NCBI GenBank assembly: GCA_000953695.1
Contig: LN554847.1
Span: 561,801 to 625,800, forward strand
Length of the DNA stretch: 64,000 nucleotides
Direction: 5' to 3'
Origin: Aliivibrio wodanis
Lineage (GTDB): Bacteria; Pseudomonadota; Gammaproteobacteria; Enterobacterales; Vibrionaceae
Shown here: in pieces, positions 16,331-24,669 of the stretch
Layout: each line of letters starts with the position of its first letter
Position numbering within the stretch: the first letter of the stretch is position 1
Notes under the pieces: generated by a model
The model's database searches: none
What the model saw: the letters and a program-made list of their open reading frames with translations, nothing else
What the model was told of the DNA's origin: nothing
Made by a program: the position numbers and the translations under genes

Positions 16331-17514
16331 TTTGTGCCTTTACCTAAGATAGTTGATTTCTTTCGAGGAGATGGAGAGTTGATTGATTTCGCAATACTTA
16401 CAGCTTCTTTCATATCCCGAATAAAATCAGGTACATTCTGAGTATCTGCTTTACCATCATGGAAACTGAAGAATGAGGATGCTAATTCTAATTTAAGTTT
16501 TGTCTTATCTTCATCGCTTAAACCTTCCATATAACTAGGCATTGAAATAATTTGAGTTCCACGCTGGCGATAAAGATTTTCTTTTGTTCGGTGTGATGCA
16601 GATTCTTTTAATAAATAAATAGCTGGAGTTGTTAGTAAAATAACAGATAAAAATCGTAGGGCGAAAATTTCAGTCCCAAGTGCTTTTAATTGAGTGACAT
16701 ATTCAGGCGTTAAATCTTCTCCAAGACCTAAATAATCCTTGAATAAAAAGCCTAATAAACCTATTGCAGCAAATAAAAATATCATCCCATAGAATCTTAG
16801 CTGATTTGCTGATTGTTCTTCTTTTGTTGCTTGAGTTAGGTAAGCTTCACCTTCTTTAACTATCCCAAGTTTTTCAAAATATGAATCAATTGTCGTTTGT
16901 TTAGATGAAAATTTATTGACCTCTAAATCAATTCTTTGCTGTATTGCTGATACTTCTTCTTCAGTAGCAATTTTAAATTCAGAAATGCTATCCTGTCGAT
17001 GCTTTCTAAAAGTATTAATACGCTTGCTGTACTCTTGATTGAGATTATATATAGCCTCATCTGAGGCCTGTTTTATTAATTTAGCTTGTTTTATTTTCTC
17101 GTCATTAAAAACAAGGGTGTCATTATCCATGCAATATTCATAAAAAGGATCTAATATCTTAGATATATTTAGAAGTGGTTCTATTATTGTGCTGTTGGGG
17201 TAATTTCTCGCAATGTAATCTTCAAGAGTACCTAATTGTGTAAATATATTTTTTATTACTTGAATCGATATATGTCTCTTTCCTTTTATAATCGTTTTTT
17301 TCATGTTATCTAAATTGTAAGTTAATATTGAAGTAATATCATTTCTAATTAATCCTTTATTTTTTAGCATATGATTATCAAGGGTTTCAATACTATGTAA
17401 TAGCTCATCAATACTATGTAATAGCTCATCAATATTAATAAGGTCTAGATTTAATTGAATGTCAATGTTGTTTTCAGGAGCGTTATTATTTTTACTCTGT
17501 ACCGAAGTAACCAT
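16327..17514 (-). CDS. uncharacterised coiled-coil protein with two membrane segments
   Basis: 395 residues. Residues 1-230 are charged helices and coiled coil; two membrane segments lie near residues 242-260 (FYGMIFLFAAIGLLGFLF) and 285-305 (FLSVILLTTPAIYLL); the C-terminal 90 residues are soluble, with HRTKENLYRQRGTQ and FFSFHDGKADTQNVPDF. A related protein whose C-terminal half is nearly the same is at 29188-30608. ATG 17514 has AAGG upstream. A 21-base direct repeat (17387-17428) duplicates DELLHSI. It lies downstream of the CI-like repressor, suggesting expression in the dormant state, as for superinfection-exclusion genes. Function unknown. Confidence 0.65.
   Translation of the reverse strand: MVTSVQSKNNNAPENNIDIQLNLDLINIDELLHSIDELLHSIETLDNHMLKNKGLIRNDITSILTYNLDNMKKTIIKGKRHISIQVIKNIFTQLGTLEDYIARNYPNSTIIEPLLNISKILDPFYEYCMDNDTLVFNDEKIKQAKLIKQASDEAIYNLNQEYSKRINTFRKHRQDSISEFKIATEEEVSAIQQRIDLEVNKFSSKQTTIDSYFEKLGIVKEGEAYLTQATKEEQSANQLRFYGMIFLFAAIGLLGFLFKDYLGLGEDLTPEYVTQLKALGTEIFALRFLSVILLTTPAIYLLKESASHRTKENLYRQRGTQIISMPSYMEGLSDEDKTKLKLELASSFFSFHDGKADTQNVPDFIRDMKEAVSIAKSINSPSPRKKSTILGKGTK
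17387..17428. repeat. 21-base tandem duplication within a coding sequence
   Basis: TCAATACTATGTAATAGCTCA occurs twice in tandem (17387-17407 and 17408-17428), giving two copies of DELLHSI near the N-terminus of the 395-residue protein. Frame is kept. Confidence 0.85.
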
Positions 17515-17532
17515 TTTTATACCTTAATTAAC

Positions 17533-17721
17533 TTACAACCAACCAAAGCCTTTAGCCATTAAACTTGCTAAACCCAGACCTGCAATAATCAGAGCGCCAA
17601 ACAATGTGCGAAAATCAGTGCGTTGATGATTACGCAGTTCTTTTATATCAGTCTTTATATCGCCAATATTAGTTTTGATATGGTCAACATCAGATTCTAA
17701 TTTTGCTATTCTTGTTTCCAA
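17533..17721 (-). CDS. small coiled-coil protein with C-terminal membrane segment
   Basis: 62 residues from a TTG start at 17721, chosen because AAAGGAG stands 8 bases upstream. Residues 1-36 are a heptad coiled coil (IAKLESDVDHIKTNIGDIKT); residues 41-60 are a membrane segment. The N-terminal part is closely similar to residues 31-60 of the next gene upstream in the operon, so the two are paralogues. The form recalls phage XhlA-like small membrane proteins. Lies 18 bases before the 395-residue gene. Confidence 0.6.
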   Translation of the reverse strand: METRIAKLESDVDHIKTNIGDIKTDIKELRNHQRTDFRTLFGALIIAGLGLASLMAKGFGWL

Positions 17722-17763
17722 ATCACAGTCTCCTTTATCATTGCAAAAAAATAATGCGATATA

Positions 17764-18276
17764 CTATGAAAAGAATACAAGCTTTATTGTTCCAGCTATG
17801 AGAACACTTAATACTAAATACATTAAACGAACAACGTGGTTAAGAGAGCTTTTTACTTCTGATATTTCAGCTTTTAGTTTACCTGTTTCAGAAGATATTT
17901 CAGTTTTTAGTTTTCCTGTTTCAGAAGATAATTCACTTTTGAATTTACCAGCTTCGGTAGATAGTTCATTTCTTATTTTTCCAGTTTCAGTGGAAAGTTC
18001 ATTTCTTAATCTTCCAATTTCAGTAGAAATTTCATGCTTTAAACTTCCAAGCTCTTGAACTGTTTGTATTTGAAATGTAGATAAACCAACTTTAACCTCA
18101 GCAATGTCTTTTCTGAGATCTTTTATATCGGTTTTTATGTCATTGACATTGGTTTTAATATTTCCAATATCAGATTCTAACTTTGCTACTCGTGCTTCCA
18201 AACCACTCCCTCCATTCCCATCACCAGTTCTATTTTTTTGTAATTTATCTGGATTAACAACATATAGATTGCTCAT
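17764..18276 (-). CDS. tail-anchored coiled-coil protein with 11-residue repeats
   Basis: 170 residues from ATG 18276, which overlaps the upstream stop (TAATG) and has AAGGA 8 bases before. After an N-terminal 28 residues comes coiled coil, including about six degenerate 11-residue repeats of the type ELSTETGKIRN (DNA period 33, about 17860-18050), then one C-terminal membrane helix near residues 148-168. The repeats would give a long rod standing off the inner membrane. It is a paralogue of the 62-residue protein that follows. Function unknown. Confidence 0.6.
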   Translation of the reverse strand: MSNLYVVNPDKLQKNRTGDGNGGSGLEARVAKLESDIGNIKTNVNDIKTDIKDLRKDIAEVKVGLSTFQIQTVQELGSLKHEISTEIGRLRNELSTETGKIRNELSTEAGKFKSELSSETGKLKTEISSETGKLKAEISEVKSSLNHVVRLMYLVLSVLIAGTIKLVFFS

Positions 18277-18572
18277 TATGCCATTCCTTTGTTCGAAAAG
18301 TAATCTAAGATCACTAAGGCTGCTAAATGATGAATATGGCCACAGTTTTGGCACATTAAAGGTAATGTTGGTGTTTCCATGATTTTATTGGAGCTAGAGT
18401 TATCTATAGATATTTGATAAAGGTTTAAAATAGAGAAACTAATGTCATTATCTGGTGTAACTAACAGTGCAGGTTTGTCGATATTTTGGCAGCAAGAACA
18501 TTTATATTTAGATAGTCTGTCTTCCAAAAACTCATCTGCTAACTCTTTGGTTAAAAGGCCTATATGCTTCAT
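18276..18572 (-). CDS. small zinc-ribbon-like protein
   Basis: 98 residues from ATG 18572, which overlaps the repressor stop (TGATG), so it is translationally coupled to the repressor. Two cysteine pairs, CSCC near residue 26 and CQNC near 74, flanked by GHIHH, suggest a zinc ribbon. No homologue is recognised. It is the first gene after the CI-like repressor and is probably expressed in the integrated state. Confidence 0.6.
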   Translation of the reverse strand: MKHIGLLTKELADEFLEDRLSKYKCSCCQNIDKPALLVTPDNDISFSILNLYQISIDNSSSNKIMETPTLPLMCQNCGHIHHLAALVILDYFSNKGMA

Positions 18573-19177
18573 CACTCTTTCCCCATCACCATAGCCACAC
18601 GACCAACCACCTTAATATCATCTTCTTCAACATTGATAGTTGAGCCATTAAAACTGATCGCTAACTTCTTACCCGGTAGACGTTGTAGTTCGTTGATCGA
18701 GAACGAGCCATCGATATCAATTAAGTATTTACCTTGGTTTGCTTTTGTTTCATTTTTATCTACGAAGTAAGAAGTTTCATCATGCTCTAAAAGGATTAGA
18801 TCATCGCTCCCAATTTTCTCTATGAATGCTTTATCAAATGAAAGCGTTCGTAATTCAACTAATTCACTTCTTTGAATGGTAAATAATGGTATTGATAAAC
18901 TCTCTTTTGAAGTTTGTTCTTCTTTTGAGGGAAATGGTTCGCCTTTACCCAGAGCAAGGTATTCAATTGGCACACCTGTAGCCAAATGTAGGCGAATAAT
19001 GACTTCGAATGGAGTTAATCCACGTTGATGCCATGTTGATATCGTCCCTTTTGGGATTCCTAAAATAGAACATAGAGATAAAAAATCACGTGATTTTGTG
19101 ATCTCTTTCATCCTTTCTGTAACTTCTCTACCTGTAATGTACTCGAAAGGCAGAATTTGTTCTTGATATTCACTCAT
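18572..19177 (-). CDS. CI-like phage repressor (HTH plus S24-like C-terminal domain)
   Basis: 201 residues from ATG 19177, or 208 from TTG 19198; neither has a clear ribosome site, as is common for repressor messages. Residues 15-70 form the phage CI-type HTH (GIPKGTISTWHQRGLTP). The C-terminal part has the S24/LexA-like beta fold (GKYLIDIDGSFSINELQRLP, then VVGRVAMVM). I do not see the usual Ser-Lys protease residues, so self-cleavage is doubtful and induction may need an antirepressor, as in phage 186. It faces the Cox-like gene across a 60-base switch region and leads the minus-strand operon. Confidence 0.85.
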   Translation of the reverse strand: MSEYQEQILPFEYITGREVTERMKEITKSRDFLSLCSILGIPKGTISTWHQRGLTPFEVIIRLHLATGVPIEYLALGKGEPFPSKEEQTSKESLSIPLFTIQRSELVELRTLSFDKAFIEKIGSDDLILLEHDETSYFVDKNETKANQGKYLIDIDGSFSINELQRLPGKKLAISFNGSTINVEEDDIKVVGRVAMVMGKE

Positions 19178-19198
19178 AAGAAGTCTATATTCACTCAA

Positions 19199-19259
19199 AA
19201 GGTGGTGAGGGGCAACTCAGCACATTATTAAACATTCAGTAACCCAAAAGGATACCACT
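19199..19259. promoter_or_regulatory. repressor/Cox switch region
   Basis: The 60 bases between divergent repressor and Cox-like genes must hold both promoters and operators. TTAAACATTCAGT here recurs as TTGAACATTCAGT in the second immunity region (31128-31140), and TTTAACATTCATT near 14267-14279 in front of int; the shared AACATTCA may be the operator core. Confidence 0.5.
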
Positions 19260-19481
19260 ATGAATAACCCTTTGTCATTTCAAGTAGTTATTCCTGTGCC
19301 ATTTATGACGTATAAGGAGTATTCCAAGTTTTCTGGAATCACTATTCGTACTCTTAAAAGCTGGCAACAGCAGGGAAAACTTATCATTAAGAAAAAAGAT
19401 AAGCCTCGTGAAACCCCATTAGTAAACGTAATTGCAATGCAAGAGCTTGCTACTCGTGAAGCTCTTAGCTACTTGGGTTAA
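19260..19481 (+). CDS. Cox-like regulator/excisionase
   Basis: 73 residues with a winged-HTH excisionase pattern (MTYKEYSKFSGITIRTLKSW, then QQGKLIIKKK), similar to Cox proteins of P2/HP1/K139 phages. Cox represses lysogeny and assists excision. AAAGG precedes ATG 19260. It is the first gene of the rightward early operon. A broken copy is at 31159-31345. Confidence 0.8.
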   Translation: MNNPLSFQVVIPVPFMTYKEYSKFSGITIRTLKSWQQQGKLIIKKKDKPRETPLVNVIAMQELATREALSYLG

Positions 19482-19485
19482 CGCT

Positions 19486-19575
19486 ATGGCTAACCAATCA
19501 AACCCAAATGAAACAACAACATTGGAAATCATTGTTGCAATAGTAGTTCTGGTTTCCCTTGGTTTTGTCATTTGA
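19486..19575 (+). CDS. 29-residue single-pass membrane peptide
   Basis: A short frame from ATG 19486 to TGA 19573-19575, just after the cox stop. The product has a polar N-terminus (MANQSNPNETTT) and one hydrophobic helix to the end (LEIIVAIVVLVSLGFVI). No good ribosome site, so translation may be coupled to cox. Many temperate phages have such peptides here; function unknown. Confidence 0.45.
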   Translation: MANQSNPNETTTLEIIVAIVVLVSLGFVI

Positions 19576-19602
19576 GTATCGGACAGATAGAGGATTAGCT
19601 CA

Positions 19603-20124
19603 ATGTGCGATTTACGTGAGCCTAAACAAAATGCTTTTGACAATGCATGTTACGCATTTGCAGATTCAGAAAACATGGAACAAGTAGCAAAGCAGTGTGG
19701 AATAAACCCAACAATGCTACGTAACAAGTTAAACCCTGAACAACCGCATAAGTTAACAGTAGGGGATTTAACCGCGATTACGGAAGCAAGCGGCAATTAC
19801 TGCATCATTAATAGTGTTTTGCTTAGTCTCAATATGGTTGGCGCAAAAGTCGATCCAAATGCAAACCAAGAAACCTTAATTAAACGAGCTTTAGAAAATA
19901 GTGTTCATGCCGGTGATTTATCTCGCCTTGCATTAGAGAACGGTGACGAAATTCGTTTACCACGTTCTAAGCGTAATGAGCTGTTAGACAAAGCACATAA
20001 AAGCGTTAGTAACTTGGTGTTGCTAATGAATGATCTTGAAAACAAAACATCCGGCTTATCACCGTTTTTATCTATGAGTTTAGATTTCGTTGTAAACGGC
20101 GCACCAATACCGGGTTTATCGTGA
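19603..20124 (+). CDS. phage regulatory protein, CII (CP76-type) family
   Basis: 173 residues with an N-terminal HTH-like part (AFDNACYAFADSENMEQVAK, then GINPTMLRNKLNPEQPHKL) and a helical C-terminal part. This matches the CII family of 186/K139-like phages, which activates repressor synthesis during establishment of lysogeny. Located third in the early operon as expected. Confidence 0.8.
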   Translation: MCDLREPKQNAFDNACYAFADSENMEQVAKQCGINPTMLRNKLNPEQPHKLTVGDLTAITEASGNYCIINSVLLSLNMVGAKVDPNANQETLIKRALENSVHAGDLSRLALENGDEIRLPRSKRNELLDKAHKSVSNLVLLMNDLENKTSGLSPFLSMSLDFVVNGAPIPGLS

Positions 20125-20134
20125 GGAACAAATC

Positions 20135-20455
20135 ATGTCTCAATTAGTACAAGTATCAAATCCTGTTCCATCAGCACAAGAAAGCATTAATACGTGTAAG
20201 GCTCTTTTCTCTACAGGGCATAAACGAAATCAAATCAAAATAGCGTTTAACTCTTTGACTGTTCGTGCTCGTGGAATGATTTGTATTGCTGGCGGATTAC
20301 CCGTTGCAGATTGCCATCGTAGTTTTGAAGACTTTAACGATATTGAATTACAAAAGATTCGTCGTGGCTTGCTTGAATTGAAAGGCATCACCAAGCGCTT
20401 TGATACCAAAGTCGGTGATGTAAGCAAGTTAAAACCAAGCCATTTCCAAGCCTAA
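20135..20455 (+). CDS. hypothetical phage early protein
   Basis: 106 residues, basic, soluble. Starts 10 bases after the cII stop with GAGGAA ahead of ATG 20135. C-terminal LQKIRRGLLELKGITKRFDT looks helical and basic. Followed by a terminator. The position corresponds to small replication-associated genes in P2-like phages, but I recognise no family. Confidence 0.6.
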   Translation: MSQLVQVSNPVPSAQESINTCKALFSTGHKRNQIKIAFNSLTVRARGMICIAGGLPVADCHRSFEDFNDIELQKIRRGLLELKGITKRFDTKVGDVSKLKPSHFQA

Positions 20456-20475
20456 TTAATACCTAGCCAACCTTT

Positions 20476-20500
20476 GCCCCTGTAACAGGGGGCTTTTTTT
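20476..20500 (+). terminator. terminator within the early region
   Basis: GCCCCTG, loop TAA, CAGGGGGC, then seven T. It splits the early region into cox-cII-orf and the replication block, so partial read-through or antitermination may set gene dosage. Confidence 0.88.
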
Positions 20501-20536
20501 GTACCTAAATTTTGTTTATTACACAGGAATAATGAA

Positions 20537-21004
20537 ATGAATGACTTAAAAACAGCAGAGCAGTTTTATCAAGCATCACTGGAAAACCTCAATAAAGCGA
20601 ATGAACTGCATGAAAAAATGGAAGCAACAGAAAGAAAAACGGTAGCGTTATTCTCTCGTTTTATTGATGGAACAAAATCTATTTCTGGCGATGTTGAACT
20701 TGTAGCGAAAGATAATCTTAAAGCTATCCAACAGCGCGATGTATTGGCAGTGATTAATTCAATTACTGCTATGACGTTAGATATGCCAAAACCGTACCTT
20801 GCTTATTGTTCTGTGAGTTCAGCAGCAACATCATCGTTCTATCTTGTTGTTTGGGTGCCGAGTGATAAAAAGGGTACACCCGCGCTGTTGGAGGTAAGTC
20901 TAACGCTTGATGAATCATCAGTACTTGAAGATGCTCTTTCGTTAGAAAGCCAGTTGGCTGAATTCATCATTAAAGCAAAAGACAACGCAGAGGTAACGGC
21001 ATGA
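20537..21004 (+). CDS. hypothetical phage early protein
   Basis: 155 residues. N-terminal 55 residues are a helix/coiled coil (FYQASLENLNKANELHEKME), followed by a mixed domain containing YLAYCSVSSAATSSFYLVVW. No membrane segment. Not recognised. It begins a tight series of small genes leading to the replication protein; its stop overlaps the next start (ATGA). Confidence 0.6.
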   Translation: MNDLKTAEQFYQASLENLNKANELHEKMEATERKTVALFSRFIDGTKSISGDVELVAKDNLKAIQQRDVLAVINSITAMTLDMPKPYLAYCSVSSAATSSFYLVVWVPSDKKGTPALLEVSLTLDESSVLEDALSLESQLAEFIIKAKDNAEVTA

Positions 21005-21129
21005 GTAAAGATAAATTCTTAGCAAAAATGGCGATTGCTTATATGCAAAATCATGATCATGCACCTACAGAGTACCAGTTAAATGATTGGTCTGAGTTGT
21101 ATGTTGTTCTTGAAAGAAAGGGGAACTAA
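21001..21129 (+). CDS. 42-residue hypothetical protein
   Basis: Starts at ATG 21001, overlapping the previous stop, and ends TAA 21127-21129, two bases before the next gene. Product begins MSKDKFLAKMAIAYMQNHDH. The tight packing with both neighbours is the main support. Confidence 0.55.
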   Translation: MSKDKFLAKMAIAYMQNHDHAPTEYQLNDWSELYVVLERKGN

Positions 21130-21131
21130 TC

Positions 21132-21362
21132 ATGCTTCGTTTCTTAGCGGTAATCTTAAACAGTGGCGGTGGTGTTGTTCGTGATACCAAGTCGAATGAA
21201 ATTCAAATGAAAGAGCTTGGCGAGTTTGAATCAAAAGAACTTGCTATTGATAACGCATGTGAAAGCTTAAAGTGTGAACATGTTACTAAGGGCATTATTG
21301 TTAGAGGCAATAACACTGGTGGCTATATGGTTTGTGATACACAGGAGTTTGCAGAGTTATGA
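21132..21362 (+). CDS. hypothetical small protein
   Basis: 76 residues, soluble, acidic C-terminus, start 2 bases after the 42-residue gene with AAAGGGG upstream. Contains RGNNTGGYMVCDT. Its stop overlaps the next ATG by four bases. No family recognised. Confidence 0.6.
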   Translation: MLRFLAVILNSGGGVVRDTKSNEIQMKELGEFESKELAIDNACESLKCEHVTKGIIVRGNNTGGYMVCDTQEFAEL

Positions 21363-21634
21363 ATATGATTGAATGTACTCAAAAAGTAGAAATGTTATTG
21401 GATGAAGTGCTAAAAGCACCAAAGACACGTGAAGAGATAGAAGCGTTGTTTCAAAAGTTAAAGAAAGAATTATGGAGTGAAAAAGTTATGCCTACAGAAG
21501 TACATATCGCAATTCAAAAAGCGGCAGGTAAAGCAATTAATGTAGGCATGAATAATGTTATTTATAGAGATCTTAAGGTTTTTCTTTCAACAGAAAAACC
21601 GAATCAAACCCTTTTACTGGGCCGCTCTCTTTGA
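21359..21634 (+). CDS. hypothetical small protein
   Basis: 91 residues, mostly helical and charged (REEIEALFQKLKKELWSEKV). Coupled to the preceding gene by ATGA overlap. Its last 62 bases overlap a convergent minus-strand gene, and the C-terminal 20 residues look less protein-like, so the overlap may reflect recombination. Unknown function. Confidence 0.55.
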   Translation: MNMIECTQKVEMLLDEVLKAPKTREEIEALFQKLKKELWSEKVMPTEVHIAIQKAAGKAINVGMNNVIYRDLKVFLSTEKPNQTLLLGRSL

Positions 21635-21863
21635 GTAAGTCAACTAAACCAAAAGATCCAAATTCTTGGGTTAGTTTAACTAGTTGGCCTAATCCACCAA
21701 CGGTGATGGTTCTGTATTCTTCTTTGCCAGCAGCACCAATAATGGCTGCTAGATACTCAGGGCCATCGGTTTCACATTCATTAGCCTTAAGCCATTCTTC
21801 AATTTTGTTGTCGTTTGGTAGTTTGTCTTCTGGATTAACTAATTTTGTTTTCATATTTACCAA
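21573..21863 (-). CDS. hypothetical protein on the opposite strand
   Basis: 96 residues (or 93 from the second Met) reading as a good soluble protein (NKIEEWLKANECETDGPEYL). It is opposed to the early operon and placed directly before the replication gene, so it needs its own promoter and would produce RNA antisense to the end of the previous gene. No family recognised. The overlapping plus-strand frame looks serine/proline-rich and artefactual. Confidence 0.55.
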   Translation of the reverse strand: MVNMKTKLVNPEDKLPNDNKIEEWLKANECETDGPEYLAAIIGAAGKEEYRTITVGGLGQLVKLTQEFGSFGLVDLLKESGPVKGFDSVFLLKEKP

Positions 21864-21876
21864 CTGTAATTAAATT

Positions 21877-24375
21877 ATGAAGTTATCTTTTACCACAGAA
21901 GAACAACGTGCAGCCACTAAAGCTTGTTTAAGCTTTGGTGGTTTGTGCGTATTCCCTCAAAAGCCAAAAGAGATCCTAACGCTTTTACCTGATACATCCG
22001 TCAAAAACAAAGAACCTGATGATATGTCGATTGTTGAGCGTAAGCTTTATCTAGTTGATAGAGTAAATCACGAATGGCGCCGACAGTTCTTTTCTGGCTT
22101 ACCTAACTATTTAGCAAGGTACTTTGCTGATCGCTATATCTCAATTTTCAAAAAAGAGGGTCGTGCAAAAGCGGCTAAGTTCTTAACAGAAAAGATGGGT
22201 GATGAACTGCAGCGCCGTGTAAGTGTTGTGCTTTATCGTTACCGCCACCTACCAACATACAACAAGATTAAATTGATGAGTGAAGACACTGATCAATCTG
22301 ATTTTGATGAAGTGCCAAATATTGGCCAGCTTGAATTTAATCTTGAAGCAGTTAAAGCGAAAAAACCAAAGTCTCGTTTACTTGCAGAGCTTGAGTTGGA
22401 TGAGATTAAAGATATGGCGTTTAAAATATCTAAGATCATACAAGACCGTTTCACTCAATTAAGTATTGAGCATAACGGTGAAACAGATAAAGAAATTGAT
22501 GCCGGTATTATTAAAGTATTTGAGGGTTTAGCTACATTAACTTATAGCTTTGGCATTGTTGCGCCTCATAAGAAAAAGAAAGTTCTTACTGCAGAAGATG
22601 TCTACAGCGATATTTTCAGAATGCAGGATGAAAAATGGTGGCGTGGCCGTTTAGTGAAAGCGCGTAAAATCATGCGTGAACATTTGGCCATAGCTATGGG
22701 GCAGGTATCAAAACGTGCCTCGGCTTATTGCTCTTATGATTGTGTTCGTGAACACCAAGAACAGCAAAAGCGCAATTGGGATGCAATTCAAAACAAAATC
22801 CTCATCGATGAAGAAACCCAAGAAGAATGTGAATTAAAAGACATGGTTTTAAAAAGCGTGTCGAATCCGGCTATTCGTCGTCATGAACTTATGACAAGAA
22901 CTAGAGGCTGTGAAAATATCGCAGATGAAATGGGGCTTTGTGGTTTGTTCTTAACGTTAACGACTCCGGGTAAATATCATAACAGTTACCAACGTGGCGG
23001 ATTTATTCCTCATTGGAGTGGTGCAAGTCCTCGTGATGCTCAAATCTACTTAAATGGAGTTTGGTCACGTATTCGCGCTAAGTTAGGCCGTGATGAATTT
23101 CGTTGGTTTGGGATTCGTGTTGCTGAACCGCATCATGATGGAACACCACACTGGCATTTGCTTCTATGGTGTAAGCCTGAAGATAAAGCTGAGATTATTC
23201 GCATCTTCATCGATTACGCGACGAAAGAAGACAAACAAGAATTAATGAAAAGCGGAGAGTTTGATCACTCTGCGCGTTGTGATGTAAAAGACATAGACCC
23301 TGAACAGGGCTCTGCTACTGGCTACATTGCCAAATACATTTCTAAAAATATTGATGGCTATGCGATGGATGATGCGGTTTCTGATGAAACTGATAAGCCA
23401 ATAAAAGACATGGCCAAGAATGTCAGTGCTTGGAAAAGCCGTTGGAACATTCGTCAATTTCAATTTATTGGTGGCGCACCGGTTACTACTTACCGTGAAT
23501 TACGCCGCTTGGCCAATCTTGATAAAGCTTCTTATATGGATTTCTTACATTCTCAAGAACGTTCACAGTTATTAACTGTTTATCGCTCGATGGTGTTTAC
23601 CCATGTAGGACCACAACAACCAGATGCAGCATTTACTAAACCTGACTTAATGAAACGTTTAGGTGATGCTTATCAACCAACGGTTACCCATCCAAACGGA
23701 AGTGTGATTAAAACCATGCGTTCTGCTGATGAAGGAAATTGGCAAGGTTACATCATGGGGCAGGGTGGCCCATTCGTTAAGCGTGCCGCTTTGATTGTTC
23801 GTAATGCTTATGAAGAGCTACCGTTTTCTTCTCGTTACTCTGAAACCATCCGTAAGGTGGAAGGGATACTTGCAGCTGGTGAGTTTATCAAAACTCGCGT
23901 AAGAACATGGACGATTCAAAACAAGGTTAAGAAATTCGATGAACTTGAAGCGGAGGCTCTTGCTCTTGATAGCAGCGCAGCTGCTCCTTGGAGTTCTGTC
24001 AATAACTGTACGGACGATCCCGAAAAGGATCAAAAAGGACAGGTGAGCGATAAGCTATCTAAAATACTAACGCCTTTAGGTAAAAAGCCTGAATCCCTTG
24101 ATGAACATGCACTTAACGCATTTATGAAAGGCAGCTCTTTGAACCTCAATGATGGTCGTAAGGTGAAAATACGTTCAGGTTATGTGGATGAAGAAGGGAA
24201 CGTTCGCCCACCAGAACTGATGGAAATAGAAAAAGAGCCGGAAGATTTACGATGGCTTGATTTTAAAGGTTGGCCAGAGCCACCAAACGAGTCAAAAACT
24301 GACGAATACCAACAACCAAACCTCTCAATCTTCCCCGAATATGAATTTGGTGATGATGAGTGGCCGTTAATCTAA
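21877..24375 (+). CDS. P2 gpA-type replication endonuclease (HUH Rep)
   Basis: 832 residues, slightly longer than P2 gpA (about 760). HUH endonuclease features: motif 1 GLFLTLTTPGKYH near residue 355, the His-hydrophobic-His metal site in GTPHWHLLLW near 427, and the paired catalytic tyrosines in GYIAKYISK near 488. Such proteins nick one strand at the phage origin and start rolling-circle replication, so the island can probably amplify itself. The nick site is normally inside the A gene; I could not locate it. Intact reading frame. Confidence 0.92.
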   Translation: MKLSFTTEEQRAATKACLSFGGLCVFPQKPKEILTLLPDTSVKNKEPDDMSIVERKLYLVDRVNHEWRRQFFSGLPNYLARYFADRYISIFKKEGRAKAAKFLTEKMGDELQRRVSVVLYRYRHLPTYNKIKLMSEDTDQSDFDEVPNIGQLEFNLEAVKAKKPKSRLLAELELDEIKDMAFKISKIIQDRFTQLSIEHNGETDKEIDAGIIKVFEGLATLTYSFGIVAPHKKKKVLTAEDVYSDIFRMQDEKWWRGRLVKARKIMREHLAIAMGQVSKRASAYCSYDCVREHQEQQKRNWDAIQNKILIDEETQEECELKDMVLKSVSNPAIRRHELMTRTRGCENIADEMGLCGLFLTLTTPGKYHNSYQRGGFIPHWSGASPRDAQIYLNGVWSRIRAKLGRDEFRWFGIRVAEPHHDGTPHWHLLLWCKPEDKAEIIRIFIDYATKEDKQELMKSGEFDHSARCDVKDIDPEQGSATGYIAKYISKNIDGYAMDDAVSDETDKPIKDMAKNVSAWKSRWNIRQFQFIGGAPVTTYRELRRLANLDKASYMDFLHSQERSQLLTVYRSMVFTHVGPQQPDAAFTKPDLMKRLGDAYQPTVTHPNGSVIKTMRSADEGNWQGYIMGQGGPFVKRAALIVRNAYEELPFSSRYSETIRKVEGILAAGEFIKTRVRTWTIQNKVKKFDELEAEALALDSSAAAPWSSVNNCTDDPEKDQKGQVSDKLSKILTPLGKKPESLDEHALNAFMKGSSLNLNDGRKVKIRSGYVDEEGNVRPPELMEIEKEPEDLRWLDFKGWPEPPNESKTDEYQQPNLSIFPEYEFGDDEWPLI

Positions 24376-24384
24376 GGAATATGT

Positions 24385-24585
24385 ATGTCTGCAATTGATC
24401 CTGTAAATGAAAAGAAAGTATTTGAAGCAATGATCATAATGAAAGGCCATTTAGAAGAAATAGGCTTGAACGAACATGAAAGAATAGTTCTTCTGAAGAA
24501 TTTAGCGAGCCATGAAGAAACGACATTAGACCGTAAAAATGCAGCAACAGCTATGTTTGCGGCTTTACGTAAAATTGGGGTGTAA
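24385..24585 (+). CDS. hypothetical small protein
   Basis: 66 residues, helical and charged, start 9 bases after the rep stop with AAGGAA upstream. Contains LNEHERIVLLKNLASHEETT. Same unit as rep. Not recognised. Confidence 0.6.
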   Translation: MSAIDPVNEKKVFEAMIIMKGHLEEIGLNEHERIVLLKNLASHEETTLDRKNAATAMFAALRKIGV

Positions 24586-24601
24586 ATCACACTGTAGAAA
24601 C

Positions 24602-24621
24602 CACTGTTTATTTATACAGTG
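24602..24621 (+). promoter_or_regulatory. LexA-type SOS box, first of a tandem pair
   Basis: CTGTTTATTTATACAG (24604-24619) fits CTGT-N8-ACAG exactly. Twenty-three bases from the second box and upstream of the 71-residue gene. Confidence 0.8.
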
Positions 24622-24624
24622 AAA

Positions 24625-24644
24625 TACTGTATTCTTATACAGGT
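24625..24644 (+). promoter_or_regulatory. LexA-type SOS box, second of a tandem pair
   Basis: CTGTATTCTTATACAG (24627-24642) is again an exact CTGT-N8-ACAG match, ending 26 bases before ATG 24670. Tandem boxes with about two helical turns between centres usually mean tight repression. Confidence 0.8.
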
Positions 24645-24669
24645 CAAATGGTTAAGGCGTGGCAATGCT

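Noticed and set aside
21631-21873. Plus-strand 80-codon frame opposite the 96-residue gene
   Set aside because: Ser/Pro/Leu-rich shadow; the minus-strand frame has a more natural composition.
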